Shown here: positions 26,060-34,611 of the stretch, piece by piece
How positions within the stretch are numbered: position 1 is the stretch's first letter
Layout of the letters: each line of letters begins with the position of its first letter
Origin: Kribbella jejuensis
Lineage (GTDB): Bacteria > Actinomycetota > Actinomycetes > Propionibacteriales > Kribbellaceae
DNA length: 64,000 bases
Assembly: GCF_006715085.1 (NCBI RefSeq)
Contig: NZ_VFMM01000001.1
Coordinates: forward strand, 248,001-312,000
Direction: 5' to 3'
Translations under genes and position numbers: made by a program
The notes under the pieces: model-generated
Database searches by the model: none
The model's input: only the letters and a program-made list of their open reading frames with translations
What the model was told of the DNA's origin: nothing

Positions 26060-27192
26060 TTCGCTTGGCCGGCCGCGACCTCGGCGGCGGTGTAGTAACC
26101 GGAGTCGACGAGCTGCTTCTGGATGTCGGCCTTGAAGACCGTCTGGATCGGCAGCAGGTACGCCGGGACGACCTTCACGCCGTTGTCGTACGACTTGGTG
26201 TCGTTCGCCTCGGGCTGCTTCTTCTCCAGGAACGCCACCGACGCGTTGACGGCCTGCTGGGCCAGCAGCCGGGTGTCCTTGAAGATCGTGGAGCTCTGCA
26301 CCCCGGTGTTGATCAGCTTCACCGACGCGATCTCCGCGTCCTGCCCGGTGATCACCGGCATCGGCTTGGCCGCCGTACCGTAGCCCGCGTTCTGCAGGGC
26401 GGTGATGATGCCGCGTGAGATCCCGTCGTACGGCGACAGGACACCGTCGACCTTGCTGCCGTCGTTGTAGCTCGAGGTCAGCAGGTCCTCCATCCGCTTC
26501 TGCGCGGTCTCCTGGAGCCAGCGCAGGGTCGCGACCTGCTCCATCTTGGTCTGCTTCGACTTGACCACCAGCGCACCGCTGTCAAAGTACGGCTTCAGCG
26601 TGTCCATCGCGCCGTTGAAGAAGAAGTGAGTGTTGTTGTCGTCGAGCGAGCCGGCGAACACCTCGATGTTGAACGGGCCCTTCTTGGTGCCCTTCGAACC
26701 GTCCGCGTTCTCCAGCCCCATGCCGCGCAGCAGCGCCTTGGCCTGCGCGACGCCGACCTTGTAGTTGTCGAAGCTGACGTAGAAGTCGACGTTCTTGCTG
26801 CCGCGGATCAGCCGGTCGTACGAGATCACCGGGATGTTCTTGTCGGCCGCCGCCTGCAGCTGGCTACTCAGCGCGGTGCCGTCGATCGCGGCGATGATCA
26901 GCACGTTCGCGCCCTGGGTGATCATCTGGTCGACCTGCTGGGACTGGGTCGGGATGTCGTCGTTCGCGTACTGCAGATCGACCTTGTACCCCTTCGCCTC
27001 GAGCTTCTCCTTCACCGCCTTGCCGTCGGCGATCCACCGCTCCGACGTCTGGGTCGGCATCGAGACGCCGATGGTCAGATCCTTGGGTTGCTGACTGGCG
27101 GTGTCGGTCGTCCCGCCCGCTCCTTGTCCCCCACAGGCGGCGAGCCCGATCACGAGCAGCGCGCCGCTCAAAGTCGCCAGAAACCTCTTCAT
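26056..27192 (-). CDS. ChvE-type periplasmic-binding-like lipoprotein for L-arabinose and related monosaccharides
   Basis: A 378-residue sugar-binding lipoprotein. I chose the ATG at 27192, which begins the signal peptide MKRFLATLSGALLVIGLAAC (lipobox LAAC, Cys20); the frame open to 27255 would cross the operator. The mature part has IGVSMPTQTSERWIADGKAV and the long insertion typical of ChvE (FYVSFDNYKVGVAQAKALL, FFFNGAMDTLKPYFDSG). It hands sugar to the permease encoded downstream. An operator lies 33 bases upstream. Confidence 0.94.
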   Translation of the reverse strand: MKRFLATLSGALLVIGLAACGGQGAGGTTDTASQQPKDLTIGVSMPTQTSERWIADGKAVKEKLEAKGYKVDLQYANDDIPTQSQQVDQMITQGANVLIIAAIDGTALSSQLQAAADKNIPVISYDRLIRGSKNVDFYVSFDNYKVGVAQAKALLRGMGLENADGSKGTKKGPFNIEVFAGSLDDNNTHFFFNGAMDTLKPYFDSGALVVKSKQTKMEQVATLRWLQETAQKRMEDLLTSSYNDGSKVDGVLSPYDGISRGIITALQNAGYGTAAKPMPVITGQDAEIASVKLINTGVQSSTIFKDTRLLAQQAVNASVAFLEKKQPEANDTKSYDNGVKVVPAYLLPIQTVFKADIQKQLVDSGYYTAAEVAAGQAK

Positions 27193-27224
27193 CGCAAACC
27201 CGTCCCTTCTGGGCACGACCGGAT

Positions 27225-27238
27225 TGTTAGCGCTCACA
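27225..27238. promoter_or_regulatory. AraR-like operator upstream of the arabinose importer
   Basis: TGTTAGCGCTCACA is the exact reverse complement of the operator before araB. Read on the minus strand it follows a -35-like TTGACC (27266 to 27261) and a weak -10 (CAGCAT) after 17 bases, placing the site close to the expected transcription start. Confidence 0.75.
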
Positions 27239-27260
27239 TGCTGACCCCGGACCACCAGAC

Positions 27261-27266
27261 GGTCAA
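27261..27266 (-). promoter_or_regulatory. Probable -35 box of the arabinose importer promoter
   Basis: Minus-strand TTGACC, five of six bases of the consensus, with CAGCAT 17 bases downstream and the operator directly after that. The layout resembles the araB promoter region. Confidence 0.45.
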
Positions 27267-27326
27267 TAGATCAGCGAGAGATCGGACCATCACGGTCTCG
27301 TAACAGGACGCGTCGCCAGCCTTCTA

Positions 27327-27340
27327 TGGACACGCTAACA
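27327..27340. promoter_or_regulatory. Auxiliary AraR-like half operator
   Basis: TGGACACGCTAACA matches the araB operator at 10 of 14 bases, with one half (CGCTAACA) intact. It is 102 bases from the main site of the importer gene, so it could serve in looping. The rest of the 196-base gap 27193-27388 shows no open reading frame or RNA gene that I can support. Confidence 0.35.
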
Positions 27341-27388
27341 ACTGAAAGCTATTCACGGCGCTGCTAGCGAACGAGCTCGGCCGGGGTA

Positions 27389-28375
27389 TCAGTTCCGGGG
27401 GGACTTCGGGGTGTCGTCCGAGGACAGGCGTTGGAGCATGCGGTTGTAGGCCTCGTAGGCCTCGTCGCTGTCCGGGTCGAGCTGGCGGGCGGGGTCGGCG
27501 CCGACCTCGGCGGCGATCACTGTACGGCGTACGCCGTCCAGCCAGCTGCCGGCCATCCGGTCGCGCTTGCTGGGTGAGGCGACGACGGTGATCATCAGGC
27601 CGACCGCGGCGAACATCATCAACCCGTCCCCGCCGGCCCACATCAGCCCGCCGGCGGTGTGGATGTCCGTCAACGGGTCGGGCGCCCAGGACGGATGGTG
27701 GCTCATCATCATCGGGAACGGGTCCCGGTCGGTCTGCAGCAGCACGATGCCGACGACGGTGTCCGGCAGCATCCCAATCAGGAACAGCACCAGCCGCAGC
27801 AGATACCCCGGATCCGAACGCAACGGCTCCTCGCCGATCAGCGGCAGGAAGAACAGGTAGCCGGCCGCCACGTACAGCACCTGCTCACCCGTCATCAGCC
27901 AGGGACGCAGGACCATCTGGTCCATGAAGCCGGTGAGGTGGGTCGCGACGATGACCAAGGTGTAGACGGCCAGCCCGGTCGTGGGCAACGTGAAGATGCC
28001 GATCGGACGCGAGGTCAGGAACCGTCGCGCGCGGGCCTGGCGACCGGCGGGAAGTGCCTCGAGAACGACGGTGATCGGATGCCCGAGGACGAGCAGTATC
28101 GGTACGACCATGATCAGTAGCAGATGCAGGATCATGTGCATCCAGAACACGTCCATCGCGTAGGCGCCGATTCCGGACGCGATGCACACCCACAGCGCCG
28201 CGCAGCCGAGCACGAACGACACCATCCGCCACGCGCGGACCGTGGAACGGCCGCGGAACCACAGGACGCAGTACCCAGCCGCGAGCAGCAGGCCGACCAC
28301 CAGCCACCCGGGCTCGAGCCGCCAACTCGTGAGGAACGAATGCCAGGTCAGCACACCTGGATCATCCATCGGCAT
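27389..28375 (-). CDS. CtaG-like cytochrome c oxidase assembly membrane protein
   Basis: A 328-residue protein with seven or more hydrophobic segments. The stretch MDVFWMHMILHLLLIMVVP with its histidines, LGHPITVVLEALP, and the later HLTGFMDQMVLRPWLMTGEQ are landmarks of the caa3-type CtaG family, thought to help copper delivery or cytochrome oxidase assembly. The C-terminal 50 residues are hydrophilic and probably cytoplasmic. It is not clearly linked in function to the arabinose locus downstream or the HD gene, from which it is divergent across 97 bases. Confidence 0.85.
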   Translation of the reverse strand: MPMDDPGVLTWHSFLTSWRLEPGWLVVGLLLAAGYCVLWFRGRSTVRAWRMVSFVLGCAALWVCIASGIGAYAMDVFWMHMILHLLLIMVVPILLVLGHPITVVLEALPAGRQARARRFLTSRPIGIFTLPTTGLAVYTLVIVATHLTGFMDQMVLRPWLMTGEQVLYVAAGYLFFLPLIGEEPLRSDPGYLLRLVLFLIGMLPDTVVGIVLLQTDRDPFPMMMSHHPSWAPDPLTDIHTAGGLMWAGGDGLMMFAAVGLMITVVASPSKRDRMAGSWLDGVRRTVIAAEVGADPARQLDPDSDEAYEAYNRMLQRLSSDDTPKSPRN

Positions 28376-28472
28376 GCCACGTCACCATCCACTCGTCACA
28401 GATCATCCGCTTGCCAGGATTACACACACCGGCCACCGTCCTGCCGCGGGCCCATGCCCTACCCTGTTCGGC

Positions 28473-29207
28473 GTGAGGTCCGGCCTGATTGGTTCGCCCG
28501 AGTGGGTCGCGCGTACGGGTGGGGCGTTGGGCGTGTGGGACCAGGTCAGGTTCGGGGCGCAGGCGGTGCGCCAGGAGTTGCGGCCACGTCCGCGCGGTGC
28601 CGGCGCCGTACTGGATGCGGGTCGGCTGCCGCCGTCGTCGATAGTTGCCCAGCGCATCGATGAGTACGCGCGGACCACGTTGCCGGATCCGCTACTGGAA
28701 CACAGTGTCCGGTCCTGGTTGTGGGGCTGTCTGCTCGCCGAGCTGGACCGGATCGAGTACGACGAGGAGCGCCTGTACGTCGCTGCGCTGCTGCACGATG
28801 TGGGCCTGGTGAACCGACCCGGACCGGACGCTGCGTGCTTCGCCGTCCACGGTGCCCGGGTCGCGCGCGGTGTGGTGAGCGACGCGGGCGGATCGGAGGA
28901 TTTCGCGACCGTCGTGGCCGATGCGATCGCGGCCCACTTCAACGTCGAGGTCCCGCTGTCGTGGGGCCCGGAAGCACATCTGCTCCACGCGGGCACCCAT
29001 CTCGATGTGGTCGGACGACGAATCTCGGAGCTCGCGCGCAGCACGGTCGCCGACGTTCACGCCCAGGCTCCGCGGACCGACTTCCCGGACCACTTCCGCA
29101 CCGTAGTGCGCGAGGAAGCGACCCAGCGCCCCAAGTCGCGCGCCGCCGTGCTGTGGCGGCTGGGAATGCAACGGTCGATCCACCGTTTCCACAACGGTGC
29201 ATGGTGA
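28473..29207 (+). CDS. HD-domain metal-dependent phosphohydrolase-like protein
   Basis: A 244-residue protein starting with GTG at 28473; the frame is open further upstream but overlaps the start of the CtaG gene on the other strand. The HD metal motif is present: His77 in LEHSVRSWLWG, His108-Asp109 in ALLHDVGLV, then His126 in FAVHGARVA and VADAIAAHFN. The family hydrolyses phosphates of nucleotides or hydrates small molecules such as cyanamide; the substrate is not evident. It ends one base before the convergent TIGR01777 gene. Confidence 0.82.
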   Translation: MRSGLIGSPEWVARTGGALGVWDQVRFGAQAVRQELRPRPRGAGAVLDAGRLPPSSIVAQRIDEYARTTLPDPLLEHSVRSWLWGCLLAELDRIEYDEERLYVAALLHDVGLVNRPGPDAACFAVHGARVARGVVSDAGGSEDFATVVADAIAAHFNVEVPLSWGPEAHLLHAGTHLDVVGRRISELARSTVADVHAQAPRTDFPDHFRTVVREEATQRPKSRAAVLWRLGMQRSIHRFHNGAW

Positions 29208-29208
29208 T

Positions 29209-30531
29209 TCAGCGCCCGAGGAGGTGCCGGAGGGCGGGCTCCAGGTCGGGGTGGCGGAACGTGTGATCGAGGTCGCTCAAGCGGGTGGGTACGACCCGTT
29301 GCGAGGCGAGAGCAAGTTCGTCGGTGCCTTCTTGACCGAGTAGCACGCGAGGCGCGAAGGCAGGCACTCGCAGGAGGGCCGGGCGATGCAGAAGCCGGGC
29401 CAGCGTCTTGGCGTACTCCTCGTTGCGGACCGGCTCCGGCGCGACGGCGTTGACCGGACCGCTCAGGGCATCGTCGTACAGGGCCCGGTGGTAGATGTCG
29501 GCGAGGTCGTCGATGCCGATCCACGACTGCCATTGGCGTCCGGATCCCAGTGGACCGCCCAGCCCGGCTGCGAACAGCGGGAACTGGAGCCGCAGTACGC
29601 CGCCTGCGGGTGTCTGGACCAGGCCGGTACGGATGTTGACCACGCGGACACCACCGGCCGCGGCGGGACGGGTCGCGTTCTCCCAGTCCTCCACGACGTC
29701 GGCGAGGAACCCTTCGCCGCGGCCGGCGGACTCGGACAGCAGTTCGTCGCCGCGATCCGCGCCGTAATACCCGATCGCGGAGGCCGACACGAAGGCTTTG
29801 AGTCCGGTATCCGCGGCGAGCCGCGCCAGCGCCGTGGTGGGTCCGATCCGGGAGTCCCTGACAGCTCGACGATGCGCCGGAGTGAACCGGCCGCCGATCG
29901 AGGCACCGGCCAGGTGAACGACGGCGTCCACACCTTCCAGCAGCGTCGGCGCCGGCGCGTCGACGTCCCAGACCCGCTCGTCCGGCCCCTTCGCCTGCCC
30001 CCGGACCAGCCGAACCACCCGGTGTCCGCTGGTCGTGAGCAGCGCGCCCAACGCCGTACCGATCGTGCCGTGGCTGCCGGTCATCGCCACCGTCATCGGC
30101 CGCATCCCGGCCTCGGTCGCGCGATGCAGCGCCGCCAGATCGTCCGCGAACTGCCGATGCCGGTACGCCACCATCGACCGCAGCAACAGCGCCGGCACGT
30201 TGCTGTCGATCCGATCGATCACCCGGGTCGTCCCCGGCGTCACTTCCTCGAAGTCGTGCGTATGCCGCCACCGCACCGCCCACGTCAACGGCGCCGACTC
30301 GAGGACGTCGACGAACCGCTCCGGCGGCCGCGCTCCCCGATGCCGCGCCACCCACCGCAACCCCAACGGAAACCCGAGCACAGCGGTCCCGTCGGCGAGA
30401 TCGGTCGCCTCCTGAACCACCCGCACCGGCATCCACGGCGGCGTCAACCGCACCACCGCTCCCGGCCGCGCATACCAAGCGAAGACCTCGTCCCGCGGCG
30501 CCTGCACGACCACGCTCTCCGTCAGCCCCAT
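29209..30531 (-). CDS. TIGR01777-type NAD-dependent epimerase with N-terminal SRPBCC domain
   Basis: A 440-residue two-domain protein. Residues 1-145 form an SRPBCC (START-like) ligand pocket (VVVQAPRDEVFAWYARPGAV). Residues 150-440 are an extended short-chain dehydrogenase of the TIGR01777 group: AMTGSHGTIGTALGALL binds the dinucleotide, and SASAIGYYG carries the catalytic serine/tyrosine region. This fusion is common in actinobacteria; its substrate is unknown. The start is ATG 30531 with gggagggg just upstream. A 15-base tandem duplication lies before it. Confidence 0.87.
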   Translation of the reverse strand: MGLTESVVVQAPRDEVFAWYARPGAVVRLTPPWMPVRVVQEATDLADGTAVLGFPLGLRWVARHRGARPPERFVDVLESAPLTWAVRWRHTHDFEEVTPGTTRVIDRIDSNVPALLLRSMVAYRHRQFADDLAALHRATEAGMRPMTVAMTGSHGTIGTALGALLTTSGHRVVRLVRGQAKGPDERVWDVDAPAPTLLEGVDAVVHLAGASIGGRFTPAHRRAVRDSRIGPTTALARLAADTGLKAFVSASAIGYYGADRGDELLSESAGRGEGFLADVVEDWENATRPAAAGGVRVVNIRTGLVQTPAGGVLRLQFPLFAAGLGGPLGSGRQWQSWIGIDDLADIYHRALYDDALSGPVNAVAPEPVRNEEYAKTLARLLHRPALLRVPAFAPRVLLGQEGTDELALASQRVVPTRLSDLDHTFRHPDLEPALRHLLGR

Positions 30532-30544
30532 CACCCCTCCCCTC

Positions 30545-30574
30545 GCCGGTCCTGCCAAAGCCGGTCCTGCCAAA
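30545..30574. repeat. Perfect tandem duplication of 15 bases
   Basis: GCCGGTCCTGCCAAA occurs twice head to tail (30545-30559 and 30560-30574) in the short gap between the GntR gene and the epimerase gene. It lies in the leader of the epimerase gene, 14 bases before its start. It is most simply a replication-slippage duplication. Confidence 0.85.
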
Positions 30575-30590
30575 CCAGGGTGACGCCGGT

Positions 30591-31310
30591 TCAGACCGAA
30601 CGGTAGAGGTCTGCTTCGAAGCGGTAGGCGTCGCCTCGATAGGTGTTGTACCCAAGGAGAATCGGTGTGCCGGCCCGGTCGTAGGCGACCTCGCGGCCGA
30701 TCAGGACCGGGTTGCCGGACGGGATGGTCAGCAGGGCGGCGGTTTCGGCGGACGCGGCGTCGGCCTGGACCGAGTACGCGCTGCGGTAGACCGACACGGA
30801 GCACAGCTCCTCGAGGGCCTCGTACAGCGAGCGGTCGGTCAGGTCGGCGTCGAGGAGCGGAGCGCCGATCGTCATCGGGATGACGTTGGTGTCGACGCAG
30901 ATCGGCGTCGAGTTCATCCCGCGCAGGCGGACGAGCACCAGGACGTCGCCGCCAGGCGGTATCGCCAGCTTCTCGGCCTCGTCGATGGTCGCGGAGCGCG
31001 GGGCCCGCTCCAGCACGGCGGCGGTCGCCTTGAGCCCGCGGAGCCGGGCCATCTCGGTGAAGCTCTGCAGCGTGCTCGGCGGTTCGCCGACAGTCGGGCT
31101 CGGTACGAACCAGCCGCGCTGCGGCGACCGCGCGATCCGGCCCTCGTGCTCGAGATCGCCGAGCGCGGCCCGGAGCGTACTGCGGCTCACGTGCAGCTGC
31201 TCGGCGAGCTGCCGCTCACCCGGCAGCCGCGATCCCGGCGGGTAGACGCCGCGGTTGATCGCGTCGCTCAACTGGCGGGCGACACCGGCGGCCACGGTCG
31301 AGGTCCTCAT
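30591..31310 (-). CDS. GntR-family regulator with UTRA sensor domain (HutC/DasR subfamily)
   Basis: A 239-residue regulator starting at ATG 31310; an in-frame start at 31367 would run through the regulatory region. The winged helix (VARQLSDAINRGVYPPGSRL, then ERQLAEQLHVSRSTLRAAL) occupies about residues 9-70 and the UTRA ligand domain residues 85-239. UTRA regulators such as DasR and NagR sense phosphorylated amino sugars. It is divergent from an importer/GH4/kinase operon, and half-sites resembling the DasR box lie between them. It is therefore the likely local regulator of that operon. Confidence 0.9.
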   Translation of the reverse strand: MRTSTVAAGVARQLSDAINRGVYPPGSRLPGERQLAEQLHVSRSTLRAALGDLEHEGRIARSPQRGWFVPSPTVGEPPSTLQSFTEMARLRGLKATAAVLERAPRSATIDEAEKLAIPPGGDVLVLVRLRGMNSTPICVDTNVIPMTIGAPLLDADLTDRSLYEALEELCSVSVYRSAYSVQADAASAETAALLTIPSGNPVLIGREVAYDRAGTPILLGYNTYRGDAYRFEADLYRSV

Positions 31311-31321
31311 CGCCGATAACC

Positions 31322-31374
31322 ATACCAGTTCTGGCTTTGGCTCAAAACTGGGCCTTATCTGGCACAACTGGTCT
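31322..31374. promoter_or_regulatory. Split dre-like operator region between GntR gene and importer operon
   Basis: ATACCAGT (31322-31329) and ACTGGTCT (31367-31374) are inverted half-sites; the second is an exact half of the known DasR box (ACTGGTCTAGACCAGT) and the first differs at one base. A further AAACTGG lies at 31345-31351. The halves are separated by about four helical turns instead of being joined, so binding would need a variant arrangement or separate weak sites. Confidence 0.45.
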
Positions 31375-31453
31375 GTTAATGGCTAGCGTGGTCGACGTTC
31401 GCCCGGAACGGGGGCTCCGAAAAATCGAAGGCGACAGATCGAAGGAGATCGGC

Positions 31454-32818
31454 ATGACGAAGCGGCACCTGATGGGCGCGGCTGCTGCCCTTCTCGCCAC
31501 AGCCACAGTGCTGACGGCGTGTGCGCCCGGCGGTTCCAGCTCCAGCTCCAGTTCCGCGAAATCCCCCAGCGGGGTCTCGACCGATGTCGCTGGTGACGAC
31601 GTCACGTTGAAGGTCCTCGACTTCTGGCAGAACGAAGAAGGCAAGTGGATGGACGCCGTCGTCGCCGGGTTCGAGAAACAACACCCGAACATCAAGATCG
31701 AGCGCACCACCCAGGACTGGGGTCAGGTGATGAACACCCTGAACCTCCGGCTCGCCGATCCGAACGGCCCGGACATCGCGCTGGTGAACAACGGCTGGCA
31801 GTCGATGGGCACGCTGGCCAAGGGCGGCCGGATCCTGAACCTGGACGCGTACGCGTCGGCGTACGGCTGGAAGGACGAGATCCCGAGCACGATCCTGCGC
31901 CAGGAGCAGTTCACGTCCGACGGCAAGCAGATGGGCAGCGGCTCGGTGTACGCCGTTCCGGCCGCGCGCTCCTCGCTGATCGGGCTGTATTACAACAAGG
32001 CAGCCCTCGACAAGCTCGGCATCGCCGTACCGAAGACGCTCGCCGACCTGGAGAAGGCGTGTGCCGCGGTCAAGGCGGCCGGCCAGATCCCGATCGCCTA
32101 CGGGTCGCAGGACAAGGGCAGTTCGACCGCGATCCTGTTCGGGCTGCAGGATCTCTACAGCTCGGCCAAGGACATCGGCGACTTCGTGTACTCCAGCGGC
32201 TCGGTACCGATCACGTCCACCGGAATCACCCAGGCCGCCACCGCGCTGAAGAAGTGGAGCGACGCGGGCTGGCTGACACCGAACCACCAGGGCATCCCGT
32301 TCGCCGACTCGATGAACAACTTCCTGGCCGGCAAGGGCGTCTTCCAGTTCAACTACACCGGCTCGCTCGGCTTCTCCGCGGCGCAGAAGCAGACGTACGG
32401 GTACGTGCAGCTGCCGCAGGCGAACGGCGACCAGGTGGTCGGGACCGGCTCGACGGTCGGCAACCTGGCGATCTCCGCGAAGTCGAAGCACCCCGACGCG
32501 GCCGCCGCCTTCCTCGACTACATGGCGAGCAAGGCAACAGCGCAGGCGAGCGTCGACCACGGGTACCTGCCGTTGCTGCACAACGACGTCAAGCAGTCCG
32601 CGCCGGACCCCGAGCTCGCGACCGAGATCGCCGCGCAGCAGAAGCTCACCGACAGCAACGGCTTCGTGCCGTACTTCGACTGGTCCACGCCGACGATGCT
32701 CGACACCCTCGGCGGCCAGGTCCAGCTGCTGCTGGCCGGCAAGTCCACTCCTGACCAGTTGGCTGCCGCGGGGCAGAAGGATTACGACGCCTTCCAGGCC
32801 CAGCGCGCGAAGGGCTGA
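31454..32818 (+). CDS. Extracellular sugar-binding lipoprotein of ABC importer (amino-sugar or beta-glycoside locus)
   Basis: A 454-residue solute-binding protein. The ATG at 31454 follows a strong ribosome site (gaaggagat) and opens a lipoprotein signal (lipobox LTAC, Cys23), so I prefer it to the in-frame start at 31337. After a Ser-rich linker, LKVLDFWQNEEGKWMDAVVAGF begins the binding fold. It is divergent from the GntR regulator and followed by two permeases, a NagB-like protein, GH4 enzyme and kinase. The ligand is probably an amino sugar or a glycoside, by context only. Confidence 0.9.
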   Translation: MTKRHLMGAAAALLATATVLTACAPGGSSSSSSSAKSPSGVSTDVAGDDVTLKVLDFWQNEEGKWMDAVVAGFEKQHPNIKIERTTQDWGQVMNTLNLRLADPNGPDIALVNNGWQSMGTLAKGGRILNLDAYASAYGWKDEIPSTILRQEQFTSDGKQMGSGSVYAVPAARSSLIGLYYNKAALDKLGIAVPKTLADLEKACAAVKAAGQIPIAYGSQDKGSSTAILFGLQDLYSSAKDIGDFVYSSGSVPITSTGITQAATALKKWSDAGWLTPNHQGIPFADSMNNFLAGKGVFQFNYTGSLGFSAAQKQTYGYVQLPQANGDQVVGTGSTVGNLAISAKSKHPDAAAAFLDYMASKATAQASVDHGYLPLLHNDVKQSAPDPELATEIAAQQKLTDSNGFVPYFDWSTPTMLDTLGGQVQLLLAGKSTPDQLAAAGQKDYDAFQAQRAKG

Positions 32819-32822
32819 TCGG

Positions 32823-33791
32823 ATGAGTTCCCGTCAGCTCCTGCCCCGGCGGGCGGCCCCGGCTGCCGCCGTGCCGGAGGGCGCCGTCGGTCCCGCTGCC
32901 CGCGGTCGGCGGCGGCAGTCGCCCCGCGCCCGCAGACGACGGTGGCTCGGCCTCGCATTCGCAGCCCCGGCGTTGATCATGTACGGCTTCGTGGTCGTCG
33001 TACCGATCGTGCAGAGCGTGAGCTACTCGTTCTACAGCTGGGACGGCGTGTCCACCGCGCGGTTCGTTGGCCTGAGCAACTACACGGCGTTCTTCACCGA
33101 TCCCGAACTCGGCGAGGCGTTGGCGCACGTCCTCGTACTGGTGCTGTTCTTCGCCGGCTTGCCGATCCTGCTGGGACTCCTGTCCGCGGCCCTCCTCGGC
33201 CGCGGCAAGCTCCGCGGGGCTGGGCTCTACCGCTGGCTGCTGTTCCTCCCGCAAGTGCTCACCAGCGTCGTGGTCGCGGTCATCTGGAAACGGATCTACG
33301 GCCCGAACGGCCCGCTCAACAGCGCCTTGCGTGCGGTCGGTCTCGGCGACCTCGCCCGGAACTGGCTCGGCGACTTCACCTGGGCGCTTCCCTCCCTCGG
33401 CGTGATCGGCACCTGGACGGCACTCGGCCTGTGCATGGTGCTGTTCGTCGCCGGCGTCGCCGCGATCCCCAACGAGCTGTACGAACAGGCGCGCCTCGAC
33501 GGAGCGAGTCCGGTCAAGGAGTTCCTCGCGATCACGCTGCCCGCACTGCGCGGTCAGCTGGCTGTCGCGCTCACGCTCACCGTCACCGGCGCGCTCCGGG
33601 CCTTCGACCTCGTCTGGGTCACCACCCAAGGCGGACCCGGTACGTCGACCACGACCCCGGCTCTGCTGCTCTACCGCAAAGCCTTCCTCAACCCGGACGT
33701 GGGCATGGCGGCCGCGATCGGCATCGTGCTGGCGATCATCTGCCTGCTCGTTGCCTTGATCATCACGCGATTGTCCGAGGAGAACGCATGA
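32823..33791 (+). CDS. Carbohydrate ABC importer permease (MalF type)
   Basis: A 322-residue permease four bases after the binding-protein stop. It carries a long basic N-terminal tail (many Arg in residues 1-40) before the first membrane helix (LGLAFAAPALIMYGFVVVVP). The EAA loop is LYEQARLDGASPVKEFLAI (near residue 220). Six membrane segments are present. Its stop overlaps the start of the next permease (ATGA). Confidence 0.9.
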   Translation: MSSRQLLPRRAAPAAAVPEGAVGPAARGRRRQSPRARRRRWLGLAFAAPALIMYGFVVVVPIVQSVSYSFYSWDGVSTARFVGLSNYTAFFTDPELGEALAHVLVLVLFFAGLPILLGLLSAALLGRGKLRGAGLYRWLLFLPQVLTSVVVAVIWKRIYGPNGPLNSALRAVGLGDLARNWLGDFTWALPSLGVIGTWTALGLCMVLFVAGVAAIPNELYEQARLDGASPVKEFLAITLPALRGQLAVALTLTVTGALRAFDLVWVTTQGGPGTSTTTPALLLYRKAFLNPDVGMAAAIGIVLAIICLLVALIITRLSEENA

Positions 33792-34600
33792 TCTCGCGCA
33801 CCGAGCGGCTCCTCAACCACACCGTCCTGGCGTTCGTCTCGATCCTCGTCCTGTTCCCCGTGGTCTGGTTCTTCTTCACCGCACTCAGCCCGAACCAAGG
33901 AGGCCAGCTCGACTTCGGCAACCTGCACTGGGGAAACTTCGGTACGGCGTGGAGACTCGGCGGATTCGGCCACGCGATGCTCGCGTCCGCGGTCATCACG
34001 ATCGGCGCGGTCACCGGGCAGACGGTCCTGGCGATCCTGTCGGGCTTCGCGTTCGGCGTCCTCGGCGTCGCCGGCCAGAGGGTGATCTTCCCGGTCGTCC
34101 TGCTCGGGCTGATGATCTCGGCCGAGGTCTTCATCGTCCCGCTCTACTACACGTTCCAGTCCCTCGGGCTGACGAACTCGTGGCTCGGGCTGATCATCAT
34201 CCAGATCGGCATGGGCGTCCCGTTCGGCACGTTCTGGATGCGCGCCACGTTCCGCGCCGTACCGGTCTCGCTGGTCGAAGCCGCCGAGATGGACGGCGCC
34301 CGCGCCTGGCGGATCCTCTGGCAGATCCTGCTGCCGATCTCCCGGCCCGCGGTGCTGACACTCGCGCTGCTGTCGTTCATGTGGACGTGGAACGACTTCT
34401 TCCTGTCGCTGATCTTCATCGCCGACCCGTCGATCCAGCCGGCCACGCTCGCGCTCGGCGTCTTCCAGGGGCGGCACAGCGTCGACGTGAACCTGCTCGC
34501 GGCCGGCTCGCTCATCGTCGCCCTGCCCGTCCTGGTGCTCTACGCCTTCTTCCAGCGCCACTTCATCCGCGGCGTGCTCAACGGCGCCCTCAAGGAATAG
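33788..34600 (+). CDS. Carbohydrate ABC importer permease (MalG type)
   Basis: A 270-residue permease starting at the ATG in the ATGA overlap at 33788; longer in-frame readings shadow the previous gene. Six membrane segments, EAA loop LVEAAEMDGARAWRILWQI (near 160) and the terminal FQRHFIRGVLNGALKE are typical. The NagB-like gene follows after 11 bases. No ATPase gene is in the operon. Confidence 0.9.
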   Translation: MISRTERLLNHTVLAFVSILVLFPVVWFFFTALSPNQGGQLDFGNLHWGNFGTAWRLGGFGHAMLASAVITIGAVTGQTVLAILSGFAFGVLGVAGQRVIFPVVLLGLMISAEVFIVPLYYTFQSLGLTNSWLGLIIIQIGMGVPFGTFWMRATFRAVPVSLVEAAEMDGARAWRILWQILLPISRPAVLTLALLSFMWTWNDFFLSLIFIADPSIQPATLALGVFQGRHSVDVNLLAAGSLIVALPVLVLYAFFQRHFIRGVLNGALKE

Positions 34601-34611
34601 GACCTGTCTCC

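Noticed and set aside
27193..27388. Possible small RNA or short gene in the longest gap
   Set aside because: No stable hairpin with terminator, no open frame with ribosome site; the gap is explained by promoter and operators.
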